Below, in pieces: positions 8,064-17,820 of a DNA stretch of 43,584 nucleotides. The stretch covers positions 1 to 43,584 of the forward strand of contig JAFWQC010000004.1 of the NCBI GenBank assembly GCA_017509245.1, given 5' to 3'. Source of the DNA: Clostridiales bacterium. Its GTDB lineage: Bacteria > Bacillota > Clostridia > Saccharofermentanales > Saccharofermentanaceae. The translations under genes and the position numbers were made by a program. Under the pieces are notes generated by a model. The model saw nothing but the letters and a program-made list of their open reading frames with translations. It had not been told where the DNA came from and did not search any database. The first letter of the stretch is position 1, and every line of letters starts with the position of its first letter.

Positions 8064-10829
8064 ATGAGTTTTCTATCGGCTCTATACACGTTGATAATCT
8101 CTCCGCTGGAGCTTCTCTTCGAAACCATCTTTATCATTGCCAACAGACTTATCGGCAATGCCGGATTATCGATCATATTTTTGAGCCTTGCAGTCAACTT
8201 CCTTGTCCTTCCTCTTTATAAGAGAGCTGATGAGCTTCAGGCGGAAGAGCGTGACATACAGGCCAGGATGGCATACAGGATCAAGCGAACAAAGGAAACC
8301 TTCAAGGGCGACGAGCGCTTCATGATGCTCCAGGAATATTACCGCATCAATAACTACAAGCCGATCTATGCTTTAAGAAGCTCATTCTCTTTGCTGCTTC
8401 AGATTCCGTTCTTCATCGCTGCATATAACCTTCTGTCAGGCATGCAGAGTCTTCAGGGAATGCCGTTCGGCTTTATATCTGACTTAGGCAAGGAAGACGC
8501 GATGTTCATGATTGGAAGCTTCCCCGTAAACATCCTTCCTATCCTCATGACATTGATCAACGTAGTTTCCGGAATCATTTATACCAAGGGACACCCCTTG
8601 AAGGAAAAGATACAGGTCTACGGACTTGCTGCAGTATTCCTAGTACTGCTCTACAGATCACCTTCAGGTCTCGTCTTCTACTGGCTCTTAAACAACGTAT
8701 TCTCGCTCGTTAAGAATGTATTCTATAAGCTCAAGGATCCTAAGAAAGTACTGAGCATTGTTCTGGCTGTCGCAGGTCTGGCTCTTCTTATCCCGACACT
8801 TATTAAGTCTGACCTTGATGCACGACAGAAGTTCCTTCTTGCTGCAGGATGCATCCTTCTTGCACTTCCTCTCATGTCAGGACTGCTTAAAGGAAAGCTC
8901 AAGGCTAATGACAAACCCTCAGTCAAGAACAGGGGCGTATTCATAGCAGGCGCAATATTATTGGCACTGTTAACCGGATTCTTTATCCCGACTACGGTTA
9001 TCAATGCTTCCCCACTTGAATTCATTGACGCAACAAATCCAAGCAATCCTGCTGTCTATATTCTGAACTCGGTATTGCTTTCATTTGGGAGCTTTGTATT
9101 GTGGGGCGGTGTCTTCTACTTCTTCGTCAGCGATAAGATGAAGTCATTATTCAGTCAGATGATATGGATCATTTGCGGTGTATCCGTAATAGACTATATG
9201 CTTTTCGGAACCAAACTCGGCATCCTCTCATCAACACTGCAGTTTGAGAACACACCCGTTTTCACGGCCTCCGATTACCTTATCAATATTCTGGCGGTTT
9301 CCGCGGTTGCGGCACTCTTCCGGTTTATCTACAAAAAAGTCCAGTCAATTGCAAAGCCGGTACTCCTTATCGGTATCTTGACGGTAATAGGCATCGGAGC
9401 GATAAGCCTTGCGGAGATCCTTGGAACATTCACCTGGTATAACGTATTCACTGAGCCTTCGATTGAGATGCCGGAGATACGTTTAAGTCAAAACGGTCAG
9501 AATGTAATCGTGCTGATGCTCGACAGGGCAAGCGCATCACAGCTTCCCTACGCAATTAATGAGCGTCCCGAACTCAAGGAGCAGTTTGACGGCTTTACAT
9601 ATTATCCGAACACTATCTCTTACGGAGCATTTACAAATATCGGAACACCGCCTTTGTTCGGCGGCTATGAATATACACCTGAGAGAATGAATGAAAGATC
9701 CGAAGAGAGTCTTGCCGACAAGCATAATGAAGCTCTGAAGGTCATGCCTGAGATCTTCGGCAATAACGGATATGAAGTAACGATCTGCGATCCTCCGTAT
9801 GCCGGTTATTCATGGGTTCCCGACCTGTCGATCTACGACGAACATCCTGAATTCAACTGCTACAGGACCAACGGCAGATTCAGTCTTTTCGAAAATGGGG
9901 ATAACAGTGCGTCTTCATTGGAAATGGCCAAGCGTACCGACGAGATACGCAATCGTAACTTCTTCTGTTATTCGCTTATGAAAGTCTCGCCCGTTCTTAT
10001 CCAGGAAACACTTTATGACGGCGGTCTGTACAATAAATCCAGTTTCAGAAGCAGCAGCGACACCGTATTGATCCCGTCGGTCGTACAGCACATGGACGGA
10101 CTTTCAAAGAGCACGGGATATGACCGCAGCTTCATTGAGGCATTCCCTGTTCTTATGAACCTGCCTATCATCACAACGGTAAGTGACAGTGATCAGAATA
10201 CTTTTCTCATGATGGTAAATGATACGACGCACTCGCCCATGCTCCTCCAGGAGCCCGATTACCTGCCTTCGCTTGAAGTTGACAACACAGCTTATGATGT
10301 CGATATGGTATCGCGTTATACGGTAAACGGTGTGACGATGCCCATGGAAAACGAGGCGCAGGTCACATCTTACCACGCATACATCGCATCACTGATCCAG
10401 CTCGGTAAATGGTTTGACTACCTGCGCGAAAATGGTGTCTACGACAATACAAGGATCATTATCGTTGCCGATCACGGAAGAGATCTGTTCCAGTTCGGCG
10501 ACATATGCAACGGTGAAGACATGGAATTCTTCACGCCTCTTCTTATGGTAAAAGACTTTGATGCCACGGGCTTTACAATATCGGACGAGTTCATGACCAA
10601 CGGCGATGTGCCTTCTCTTGCAACTTCAGGCATTATCGAGAATCCGGAAAATCCTTTTACACACAATCCCATTGATTCAAGTTTAAAGGAAGGACCTCAG
10701 ACCGTTCTGCTCTCGTACGAATGGGATGTTGCAACCAATAACGGCAACACTTATCTGCCGGGCTCGTGGTACAGAGTGGATGGTAATCCGCACGATCCGG
10801 CCAGCTGGGAATACCTGGGGGACTGGTAA
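8064..10829 (+). CDS. YidC-like / LTA-synthase-like phosphotransferase fusion, copy 4
   Basis: This 921-aa copy starts at ATG 8064 with AAAGGAA upstream, 15 nt after copy 3. Candidate active-site residues are Asp487 (MLDRASA), Thr524 (NTISYGAFT), His in NDTTHSP, and Asp803-His804 (ADHGRD). It departs from its sisters just after the first metal ligand, with ASASQLPYAI in place of AMGxQVPYIF, and it has RLSQNGQN where others have PLSRNGKN. These lie in the catalytic domain and could reflect a different acceptor. It is the last copy before the inserted glycerophosphotransferase; the 88-nt gap that follows carries a promoter-like sequence, so transcription may be split here. Confidence 0.9.
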   Translation: MSFLSALYTLIISPLELLFETIFIIANRLIGNAGLSIIFLSLAVNFLVLPLYKRADELQAEERDIQARMAYRIKRTKETFKGDERFMMLQEYYRINNYKPIYALRSSFSLLLQIPFFIAAYNLLSGMQSLQGMPFGFISDLGKEDAMFMIGSFPVNILPILMTLINVVSGIIYTKGHPLKEKIQVYGLAAVFLVLLYRSPSGLVFYWLLNNVFSLVKNVFYKLKDPKKVLSIVLAVAGLALLIPTLIKSDLDARQKFLLAAGCILLALPLMSGLLKGKLKANDKPSVKNRGVFIAGAILLALLTGFFIPTTVINASPLEFIDATNPSNPAVYILNSVLLSFGSFVLWGGVFYFFVSDKMKSLFSQMIWIICGVSVIDYMLFGTKLGILSSTLQFENTPVFTASDYLINILAVSAVAALFRFIYKKVQSIAKPVLLIGILTVIGIGAISLAEILGTFTWYNVFTEPSIEMPEIRLSQNGQNVIVLMLDRASASQLPYAINERPELKEQFDGFTYYPNTISYGAFTNIGTPPLFGGYEYTPERMNERSEESLADKHNEALKVMPEIFGNNGYEVTICDPPYAGYSWVPDLSIYDEHPEFNCYRTNGRFSLFENGDNSASSLEMAKRTDEIRNRNFFCYSLMKVSPVLIQETLYDGGLYNKSSFRSSSDTVLIPSVVQHMDGLSKSTGYDRSFIEAFPVLMNLPIITTVSDSDQNTFLMMVNDTTHSPMLLQEPDYLPSLEVDNTAYDVDMVSRYTVNGVTMPMENEAQVTSYHAYIASLIQLGKWFDYLRENGVYDNTRIIIVADHGRDLFQFGDICNGEDMEFFTPLLMVKDFDATGFTISDEFMTNGDVPSLATSGIIENPENPFTHNPIDSSLKEGPQTVLLSYEWDVATNNGNTYLPGSWYRVDGNPHDPASWEYLGDW

Positions 10830-10861
10830 CCTGAGTGGGGTTCTCCCATAAGCCAACCAAG

Positions 10862-10890
10862 TTGAAGCACAAAATCTATGGATATATAAT
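10862..10890 (+). promoter_or_regulatory. Sigma-A type promoter before the glycerophosphotransferase
   Basis: TTGAAG (10862-10867) and a perfect TATAAT (10885-10890) are separated by 17 nt. They lie in the only sizeable gap of the array before the gene starting at 10918. The predicted start would be near 10897, giving a leader of about 20 nt with GAGGAG. The -35 matches consensus at only 4 of 6 positions. Confidence 0.5.
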
Positions 10891-10917
10891 AAAAAATTGT
10901 TTGAGGAGTTAGCTATT

Positions 10918-12246
10918 ATGGAATTTTTAAAGGTCTTATACATCGATCCCGGCACGGGTGGAATGCTCTTTACTGTATTGTTCGGCCTCTTTGGTGTGGT
11001 CGTTTTCGCATTCCGCGCGCTTATGATGAAGCTCAAATTCTCCGTAGGCAGCGACAAGAGTGCCAAGATCAAGGGTAAGAAACTCCCAATCGTTATTTTC
11101 GCTGAGAGCAAGAGATACTGGAACACCTTTGAACCGGTTCTCGAAGAGTTCGAGAAGCGCGGTCAGGATGTTGTCTACATGACATGCTACCAGGATGATC
11201 CGGTTTTTAAAAAAAGCTATAAACACATTTCCGCCGAGTACATCGGTGAGGGCAACAAGGCATACTCCAAGCTCAATCTCCTCAATGCTTATGTTGTTCT
11301 GTCTTCCACCCCCAGCCTTGACGTATTCCAGTGGAAGCGTTCCAAGAACGTTGACTACTATATTCACATTCCGCACATGGCAAGTGACATCGTACTGTAC
11401 CGCATGTACAGCACTGATCATTTTGATGCTGTCATGCTTCCCGGAAAGTATCAGGAAAAGCCTTTAAGACAGCTTGAGGAACTCAGAAACAACGGTCCCA
11501 AGGAGCTCGTTTTGTGCGGCATTCCCTACATGGATGAGATGAAGAAACGCCTTGAAAATTCCGGCGAGGTTCCGGCACACGAGAGAACAGTGCTGGTTGC
11601 TCCTACATGGGGTGAGAACGGCCTCCTCTCCAGATTCGGCGAGAAGCTGATCGATGCCCTGATGACAACAGGTTATAAGGTCATCGTAAGACCCCACCCC
11701 CAGTCGTTCACATCCGAGAAGGAAATGCTCGACAAGCTTATGACCAAATACTCTGATCCTTCCAAGGTTGAATGGAACAGGGATAATGACAACTTTGAGG
11801 TCTTAAGGATGTCCGACATCCTCATCTCCGACTTCTCCGGTGTAATTTTCGATTTCACACTGGTATTCAACAAACCGCTCATCTATACGAATGTTGATTT
11901 TGACATAAGACCTTTTGACGCTGACTGGATCGACGAGACACCGTGGACCTTAAGGATCCTTCCCGATCTCGGCATCGAACTCGGCGAAGACAATGTCGGC
12001 AACATTAAAGAACTCATCGACAAATGCATCGACGATCCTTCATTTACCGAAGGCCGCGAAAAGGCCCGCGATGAGGCTTGGGGCTATATCGGCGAAGGTG
12101 CTAAGAGATCAGCCGACTTCGTTATCGAAAAATATAACGAGGTAGTCGCAAAGAAAGCCGAGGAAGAGCGCAAAGCCAAAACTCCGGCTAAGACTAACAG
12201 CAAGAAAAAGACTAAGAAGATCAAAGTTGCGCAAAAAGGAGCTTGA
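10918..12246 (+). CDS. CDP-glycerol glycerophosphotransferase family protein (TagB/TagF-like)
   Basis: This 442-aa enzyme probably transfers glycerol phosphate from CDP-glycerol onto a lipid-linked acceptor at the inner membrane face, as in teichoic acid priming or polymerisation. One N-terminal membrane helix lies at about residues 13-38 (following the IDPGTGG sequence) with basic residues after it. A soluble GT-B-like domain then carries the family signatures VAPTWGENG, VRPHPQSF and SDFSGVIFDF; the His of RPHP and the acidic S-D-(F/Y)-S segment are typical nucleotide-binding and catalytic elements. The C-terminal ~30 residues are a Lys-rich tail. ATG 10918 is preferred over the in-frame TTG at 10897 because GAGGAG sits 9 nt before it. 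The ribosome binding site of copy 5 is embedded in its last codons. It is the only non-paralogue inside the array. Substrate is inferred from family. Confidence 0.85.
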   Translation: MEFLKVLYIDPGTGGMLFTVLFGLFGVVVFAFRALMMKLKFSVGSDKSAKIKGKKLPIVIFAESKRYWNTFEPVLEEFEKRGQDVVYMTCYQDDPVFKKSYKHISAEYIGEGNKAYSKLNLLNAYVVLSSTPSLDVFQWKRSKNVDYYIHIPHMASDIVLYRMYSTDHFDAVMLPGKYQEKPLRQLEELRNNGPKELVLCGIPYMDEMKKRLENSGEVPAHERTVLVAPTWGENGLLSRFGEKLIDALMTTGYKVIVRPHPQSFTSEKEMLDKLMTKYSDPSKVEWNRDNDNFEVLRMSDILISDFSGVIFDFTLVFNKPLIYTNVDFDIRPFDADWIDETPWTLRILPDLGIELGEDNVGNIKELIDKCIDDPSFTEGREKARDEAWGYIGEGAKRSADFVIEKYNEVVAKKAEEERKAKTPAKTNSKKKTKKIKVAQKGA

Positions 12247-12251
12247 TAGTT

Positions 12252-15038
12252 TTGTCGATCCTTTCAGCACTTTACACTTTGATAATCTCGCCTCTTGAAC
12301 TTCTTTTTGAAGTTATATTTACCATTGCCAACAGGATTATAGGCAACGAGGGATTATCCATTATCTTCTTAAGTCTCGCAGTCAACTTCCTGGTCCTCCC
12401 TCTCTACAAGAGAGCTGATGAGCTCCAGGCTGAAGAGCGCGACATTCAGGCGAAGATGGCTTACAGGATCAAGCGCACCAAGGAGACCTTCAAAGGCGAC
12501 GAGCGCTTCATGATGCTCCGGGAATACTACCGCATCAATAACTACAAGCCGATCTATGCTTTAAGAAGTACTTTCTCCCTGCTCCTTCAGATCCCATTCT
12601 TCATCGCTGCATATAACCTCTTGTCAGGCATGCAGAGCCTTCAGGGTATGCCGTTCGGCTTTATAAGCGATCTCGGTAAGGAAGACGCAATGTTGATGAT
12701 AGGAAGCTTTCCTGTTAACATCCTTCCTATCCTCATGACATTGATAAACGTTGTTTCCGGAATTATCTACACAAAGGGACACCCGCTTAAGGAAAAGATA
12801 CAGGTCTACGGACTTGCAGCAGTATTCCTTGTGCTGCTCTACAGATCACCATCAGGACTCGTTTTCTACTGGCTCTTAAACAACGTATTCTCGCTCGTTA
12901 AGAACGTATTCTATAAACTTAAGGATCCGAAGAAGGCTCTGAGCATCGTTCTTGCCATTGCCGGATTAGTCCTTCTCATCCCGACTCTTATAAGAACTGA
13001 TATTGATGCAAGACAAAGATTTCTGCTCGCTTCAGGATGCATCCTTCTGGCGCTGCCTCTCCTGACAGGACTTATTAAGAACAAACTGAAAAACAGACCC
13101 CAAAAAGACAAACCTGCTAAATCAAAGGACCCGGTTACATTCTTTACCGGTGCTTTCATGATGGCATTGATCACGGGACTTCTTATTCCCGCGACGGTAA
13201 TCGATGCTTCAGCACAGGAATTCATCGATGTTATGGAGCCCATAGATCCTGTCCTTTTTATCGTAAACGCTTTGCTCCTGGCGGTCGGAAGTTTTGTATT
13301 GTGGGGCGGTGTCTTCTACTTCTTTATGAGCGATAAGATCAAATCCGTCTTCAGTGTGGGCGTCTGGATGCTCTGCGGCGTTTTCCTGATAGATTACATG
13401 CTGTTCGGAACCAATCTCGGCACACTGTCATCAACGCTTCAATACGAGATAACGCCATCCTTCAAATTGACGGATTATCTGCTCAATATTCTGGCCGTAG
13501 TTGTGTGTGCCGGTTTCCTTTACCTTGTTTACGCCAAGCTCCAGAATATCGCCAGGATAATTCTTGTGGTCGGAATAATCACCGTCATGTTCTTCGGAAC
13601 CTGGGATGCGGTTATCATACAGAAAACATACAACTGGTTTACTGAATATAACACGCCTTCGACTGAGATGCCGAGCATTCCGTTAAGCAGAAACGGCAAG
13701 AATGTCATTGTTCTTATGCTGGACCGTGCAATGGGTCCGTTTGTTCCCTACCTGCTCAATGAAAAACCTGAGCTTGAAGAACAGTTCGATGGTTTTACAT
13801 ACTATCCGAACACGATATCATACGGTACACGAACGATTTTTGCCACTCCCGTTCTTTATGGCGGTTATGAATACACGCCGGAAAGAATGAACGCAAGGTC
13901 TACGGAGAAGCTTTCAAGCAAAAACGATGAGGCCTTAAAGGTCATGCCTGACATCTTCGGCAAAAACGGATATGAAGTAACGATCTGCGATCCTCCGTAT
14001 GCCGGATATGGCTGGATACCGGATCTGTCTATCTATGACGACTATCCGGATTTTCACTGCTATATCACAAGAGCCAGATTCAACTTTTTCGAGGACAATG
14101 ACGAAAGCAGCACTTCGGTAAAGACCGCTGAACGTCTGAAAGAGATCCGCTACCGCAATTTCTTCTGCTTCTCGCTGATGAAGGTAGCTCCGCTTGTGAT
14201 CCAGGAAACTCTCTACGACAACGGGTTATATAACGAAGCTAACACTGCGGCAGATAACGTCAACACAAATCTCAGCGCTACTTCCCTCGTTCATTACATA
14301 GATCCCGATCTTACCAAAAGCACCGGTTATGAACTGGTCTTTCTCGAGTCCTATACCGTCCTTCAGAAGCTTCCGGATATCACAGTGGTAAGTGACAGTT
14401 CCGAGAACACATTCATGATGATGTGCAACGACACGACACACTCCCCGTGTCTTTTGCAGGAACCGGATTATGTCCCGGCCATAAATGTCGACAATACCGA
14501 ATACGATGTCAACATGGTTGAGCGCTATACAGTCAATGGTGTAACTCTGCCCATGTACGATGTGCAGCAGGTGATCCATTATCATGCCAACATGGCCACT
14601 TACCTTAAGCTTGGAGAATGGTTCGATTACCTTCGTGAGCAGGGTGTCTATGACAATACAAGGATCATCCTTGTAGGTGACCACGGAAAAGGTCTGGCAC
14701 AATATGATCTCTACTGCAACGGTGTGGACATGGAATATTATCTGCCGCTGCTTATGGTCAAGGATTTTGACGCTCACGGATTTACCGTATCAGACGAGTT
14801 CATGACTATAGGTGATACGCCTGTTCTCGCAACCAATGGTCTGATTGATAATCCGATTAACCCGTTTACCAGGAATCCGATCAACTCCGATCTGAAGAAC
14901 GGACCTCAAACTGTCTTCTATTGCGACATATACAGTCCGGATGAAAACACCGGAAATGCCTATCATGAGGGCATGTGGTTTTCTTTTGAGGGTGATCCTT
15001 ACAAGTCCGACAGCTGGACATATCTTGGAACCCACTAG
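12252..15038 (+). CDS. YidC-like / LTA-synthase-like phosphotransferase fusion, copy 5
   Basis: This 928-aa copy most likely starts at TTG 12252, giving MSILSALYT as in copy 3. AAGGAG (12236-12241) is 10 nt before that codon, whereas the alternative TTG at 12243 would be only 1 nt from it and would overlap the upstream gene. Candidate active-site residues are Asp491 (MLDRAMG), Thr528 (NTISYGTRT), His in NDTTHSP, and Asp810-His811 (GDHGKG). The segment around the nucleophile, TRTIFATP, is the least like its sisters. Its 3' segment (14811-14890) is almost the same as that of copy 2 (5003-5082), which suggests sequence exchange. The rest of the architecture matches copy 2. Confidence 0.9.
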   Translation: MSILSALYTLIISPLELLFEVIFTIANRIIGNEGLSIIFLSLAVNFLVLPLYKRADELQAEERDIQAKMAYRIKRTKETFKGDERFMMLREYYRINNYKPIYALRSTFSLLLQIPFFIAAYNLLSGMQSLQGMPFGFISDLGKEDAMLMIGSFPVNILPILMTLINVVSGIIYTKGHPLKEKIQVYGLAAVFLVLLYRSPSGLVFYWLLNNVFSLVKNVFYKLKDPKKALSIVLAIAGLVLLIPTLIRTDIDARQRFLLASGCILLALPLLTGLIKNKLKNRPQKDKPAKSKDPVTFFTGAFMMALITGLLIPATVIDASAQEFIDVMEPIDPVLFIVNALLLAVGSFVLWGGVFYFFMSDKIKSVFSVGVWMLCGVFLIDYMLFGTNLGTLSSTLQYEITPSFKLTDYLLNILAVVVCAGFLYLVYAKLQNIARIILVVGIITVMFFGTWDAVIIQKTYNWFTEYNTPSTEMPSIPLSRNGKNVIVLMLDRAMGPFVPYLLNEKPELEEQFDGFTYYPNTISYGTRTIFATPVLYGGYEYTPERMNARSTEKLSSKNDEALKVMPDIFGKNGYEVTICDPPYAGYGWIPDLSIYDDYPDFHCYITRARFNFFEDNDESSTSVKTAERLKEIRYRNFFCFSLMKVAPLVIQETLYDNGLYNEANTAADNVNTNLSATSLVHYIDPDLTKSTGYELVFLESYTVLQKLPDITVVSDSSENTFMMMCNDTTHSPCLLQEPDYVPAINVDNTEYDVNMVERYTVNGVTLPMYDVQQVIHYHANMATYLKLGEWFDYLREQGVYDNTRIILVGDHGKGLAQYDLYCNGVDMEYYLPLLMVKDFDAHGFTVSDEFMTIGDTPVLATNGLIDNPINPFTRNPINSDLKNGPQTVFYCDIYSPDENTGNAYHEGMWFSFEGDPYKSDSWTYLGTH

Positions 15039-15055
15039 GAGATGAACTGTCTCTC

Positions 15056-16120
15056 ATGATTTTTCTGTCAGCGTTATACACATTGGTAATATCTCCCTTG
15101 GAGCTTCTTTTCGAAGTCATCTTTACCATTGCCAACAGACTCATAGGCAATGAGGGATTAGCGATAATCTTCTTGAGTCTTGCAGTCAATTTCCTGGTAC
15201 TGCCTCTCTACAAGAGAGCAGATGAACTCCAGGCGGAGGAACGTGACATCCAGCTCAAGATGGCTCCGATGGTAAAGCACATCAAGTCGACCTTCAAGGG
15301 TGATGAGCGCTTCATGATGCTCCAGGAATACTACCGCATCAATAACTACAAGCCGATCTACGCTTTAAGAAGCTCGTTCTCTTTGCTCCTGCAGATCCCG
15401 TTCTTTATCGCGGCTTATAATCTTCTTTCCGGTATGCAGAGCCTTCAGGGCATGCAGTTCGGTCCTATAGCTGATCTCGGCAAAGAAGACGCGATGTTCA
15501 TGATAGGAAGTTTCCCCGTAAACATCCTTCCCATCCTCATGACTTTGATAAACGTTGTCTCCGGAATCATCTACACGAAGGGTCATCCTGTTAAGGAGAA
15601 GGTTCAGGTCTACGGACTTGCGGCAGTATTCCTCGTACTGCTCTACAGATCACCTTCAGGACTCGTTTTCTACTGGTTATTAAACAACGTATTCTCGCTC
15701 GTTAAGAATGTATTCTATAAGCTCAAGGATCCTAAGAAGGTATTGAGTATCGTTCTTGCCATCGCAGGATTGGTCCTTCTTATTCCTACGCTTATCAGGA
15801 CTGACCTTGATGCAAGACAGAAGTTCCTTCTTGCTGCAGGATGCATTTTACTTGCGCTTCCTCTCGTAACCGGACTTCTTAAAGGAAAGATCAGGACAAA
15901 TACAAAAGAAGAGGTCGTGGACAGGGGCGGATTTATAGCAGGCGCTGTACTTATGGCTTTGATCACCGGTCTTCTTATACCGGCTTCTGTCATCAATGCT
16001 TCCGCAACGGAATTCATAGATGTTACCAGCACATATAATCCTGCTCTTTATATCCTGAACTCGTTATTAATGTCATCCGGTTGTTTTGTTCTTTGGGGCA
16101 GCGTCTTCTATTTTTTATGA
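15056..16120 (+). CDS. YidC-like fusion, copy 6, N-terminal half ending at a frameshift
   Basis: This 354-aa product contains the YidC/Oxa1-like domain (about residues 1-225) and the first part of the second membrane block. It stops at TGA 16118-16120, inside a helix that in every sister copy continues as F-Y-(F/Y)-F-M or F-Y-F-F-V. The frame is lost by one missing base within T6 at 16111-16116; one more T would restore the family reading. The catalytic half follows intact in the -1 frame (16117-17820). The YidC hairpin is the QLKMAPMVKHIKST form shared with copy 3, and the loop is the GMQFGPIADL form shared with copy 1. Possible readings are programmed -1 frameshifting, translational coupling into two subunits, a recent mutation, or a sequencing error in the homopolymer. 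Confidence 0.8.
   Translation: MIFLSALYTLVISPLELLFEVIFTIANRLIGNEGLAIIFLSLAVNFLVLPLYKRADELQAEERDIQLKMAPMVKHIKSTFKGDERFMMLQEYYRINNYKPIYALRSSFSLLLQIPFFIAAYNLLSGMQSLQGMQFGPIADLGKEDAMFMIGSFPVNILPILMTLINVVSGIIYTKGHPVKEKVQVYGLAAVFLVLLYRSPSGLVFYWLLNNVFSLVKNVFYKLKDPKKVLSIVLAIAGLVLLIPTLIRTDLDARQKFLLAAGCILLALPLVTGLLKGKIRTNTKEEVVDRGGFIAGAVLMALITGLLIPASVINASATEFIDVTSTYNPALYILNSLLMSSGCFVLWGSVFYFL
16111..16117 (+). promoter_or_regulatory. Candidate -1 ribosomal slippery heptamer
   Basis: T TTT TTA lies exactly in phase (X XXY YYZ, with frame-0 codons TTT and TTA) and is followed at once by TGA. Slipping back one base reads on into ATG AAC GGC and restores the family frame. The same bases form an ATGA stop/start overlap. 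No strong downstream pseudoknot or stem was obvious by eye. Confidence 0.45.
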
Positions 16121-17820
16121 ACGGCGAAGCAAGATCCAGATTCTCCGAAGCGGTATGGATAATGTGCGGAGTATCGGTTTTCGATTACATGCTGTTCGGA
16201 ACAAAGCTCGGCATCATCTCATCAACTTTGCAGTATGAGAAGACCCCTGTCTTCAAGTTTTCCGAATACCTGATAAACACATTTGCGGTAGTTGCCGCAG
16301 CCATTGTTTTGCACTTCATATACAGGCATTTTCAGAATATATCGAAAACGATCCTTATCATAGGCATAATTACCGTCGTCGGTATCGGCGGAATAAGTCT
16401 TGCAGAAGTATTGGGATCATTTGCGTGGTATAACAACTTTTCGAGACCTTCAAAAGAGATGCCGGAAATACCGTTAAGCAGGGACGGAAAGAATGTGATC
16501 GTCCTGATGCTCGACCGCGGACTTGGTCTTCAGGTGCCCTATATCTTTAATGAGAAGCCTGAACTTAAGGAGCAGTATGACGGCTTCACTTATTACCGTA
16601 ATACGATCTCTTACGGTCCCTATACGATTTTCGGCTCTCCGGCTTTGTACGGCGGTTATGAATATACTCCGGAGGGTATGAATTCTCGCCCGGACGACAG
16701 TCTTGAAAGCAAGCAGAATGAGGCATTGAAAGTTATGCCTGTGATCTTTGGGAAGAACGGCTATGAAGTTACCATCTGCGATCCGTCATATGCAGGATAC
16801 AGTTATGTCCCGGATCTGTCGATCTTTGACGATCATCCGGAATTCCATTGCTATAACACCATTGGCAGATTTAATTATTTCGAGGACGCGGGCCTCAGTT
16901 CATCTGACACATCAGCCAGGATAAGAGATATCCGCAACCGCAATTTCTTCTGCTTCTCGATAATGAAGATATCGCCTGTTTTACTGCAGGAGACACTCTA
17001 CAACGGCGGCCTATATAACGAATCAATATCTTCTGCAGGAAACACGGAAGGTGTGATAACGGCTGATGCGCTCGTTCAGCAATGGTACAGCACATCGGTC
17101 AGCAGCGGCTATAACCATACATTCCTCGAATCCTACGCCGTCCTAATGAACCTTCCGAAGATCACAAGTGTTACTGACACAAGTGAGAATACATTCCTTA
17201 TGATGTGCAATGAGACACCTCATTCCTTCACGATACTGCAGGAACCTGATTATGTTCCGGCAATGCATGTCGACAACACGGCATATGATGTCGATATGGA
17301 AGCACGCTATACCTTAGACAACGTCACCATGCAGATGACGACTGAAGACCAGATAACTCACTATCACGTAAATATAGCCACATTCCTCCAGCTTGGAAAG
17401 TGGTTCGATTACCTGCGTGAACAGGGCGTCTACGACAACACCAGGATCATACTCGTATCCGACCACGGAAAGGATCTCGGTCAGTTCGGCATCAACTGCA
17501 ACGATCAGGATATGGAGATCTTCTTCCCTCTGCTTATGGTAAAAGACTTCGGGGCAACTGGATTTACTGTTTCTGATGAATTCATGACCAACGGTGATAC
17601 GCCGTCGATAGCAACCGCCGGTATCATCGAGAACCCCGAAAACCCATTTACTCAGAATCCCATTAATGAGGATGCGAAAAACGGACCACAGACTGTTTTC
17701 TATTCAGATATTCTTCATATCGAAGACAATAACGGCAATACGTTCTTTCCGGGCTCCTGGTATTCGTTGGATGGTGACCCTCATGATCCTGAAAACTGGA
17801 AATATCTGGGAGACTGGTAA
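16117..17820 (+). CDS. YidC-like fusion, copy 6, catalytic half in the -1 frame
   Basis: The frame encodes the remainder of copy 6: about four membrane helices, then the complete outer-face phosphotransferase domain. Starting at the ATG overlapping the upstream stop gives 567 aa. Candidate active-site residues are intact: Asp codon 16513-16515 (MLDRGLG), Thr codon 16624-16626 (NTISYGPYT), His in NETPHSF, and Asp-His from 17461 (SDHGKD). No other stop or frameshift is present over 1.7 kb, so this half has not decayed; that favours either a very recent lesion or continued expression. No clear Shine-Dalgarno sequence precedes the ATG, so expression would need frameshifting or termination-reinitiation. 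Its stop overlaps the start of copy 7 (TAATG). Confidence 0.8.
   Translation: MNGEARSRFSEAVWIMCGVSVFDYMLFGTKLGIISSTLQYEKTPVFKFSEYLINTFAVVAAAIVLHFIYRHFQNISKTILIIGIITVVGIGGISLAEVLGSFAWYNNFSRPSKEMPEIPLSRDGKNVIVLMLDRGLGLQVPYIFNEKPELKEQYDGFTYYRNTISYGPYTIFGSPALYGGYEYTPEGMNSRPDDSLESKQNEALKVMPVIFGKNGYEVTICDPSYAGYSYVPDLSIFDDHPEFHCYNTIGRFNYFEDAGLSSSDTSARIRDIRNRNFFCFSIMKISPVLLQETLYNGGLYNESISSAGNTEGVITADALVQQWYSTSVSSGYNHTFLESYAVLMNLPKITSVTDTSENTFLMMCNETPHSFTILQEPDYVPAMHVDNTAYDVDMEARYTLDNVTMQMTTEDQITHYHVNIATFLQLGKWFDYLREQGVYDNTRIILVSDHGKDLGQFGINCNDQDMEIFFPLLMVKDFGATGFTVSDEFMTNGDTPSIATAGIIENPENPFTQNPINEDAKNGPQTVFYSDILHIEDNNGNTFFPGSWYSLDGDPHDPENWKYLGDW

Noticed and set aside
10830..10861. Terminator after copy 4
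   Set aside because: Only a 4-bp stem (TGGG/CCCA) without a T-run was found.
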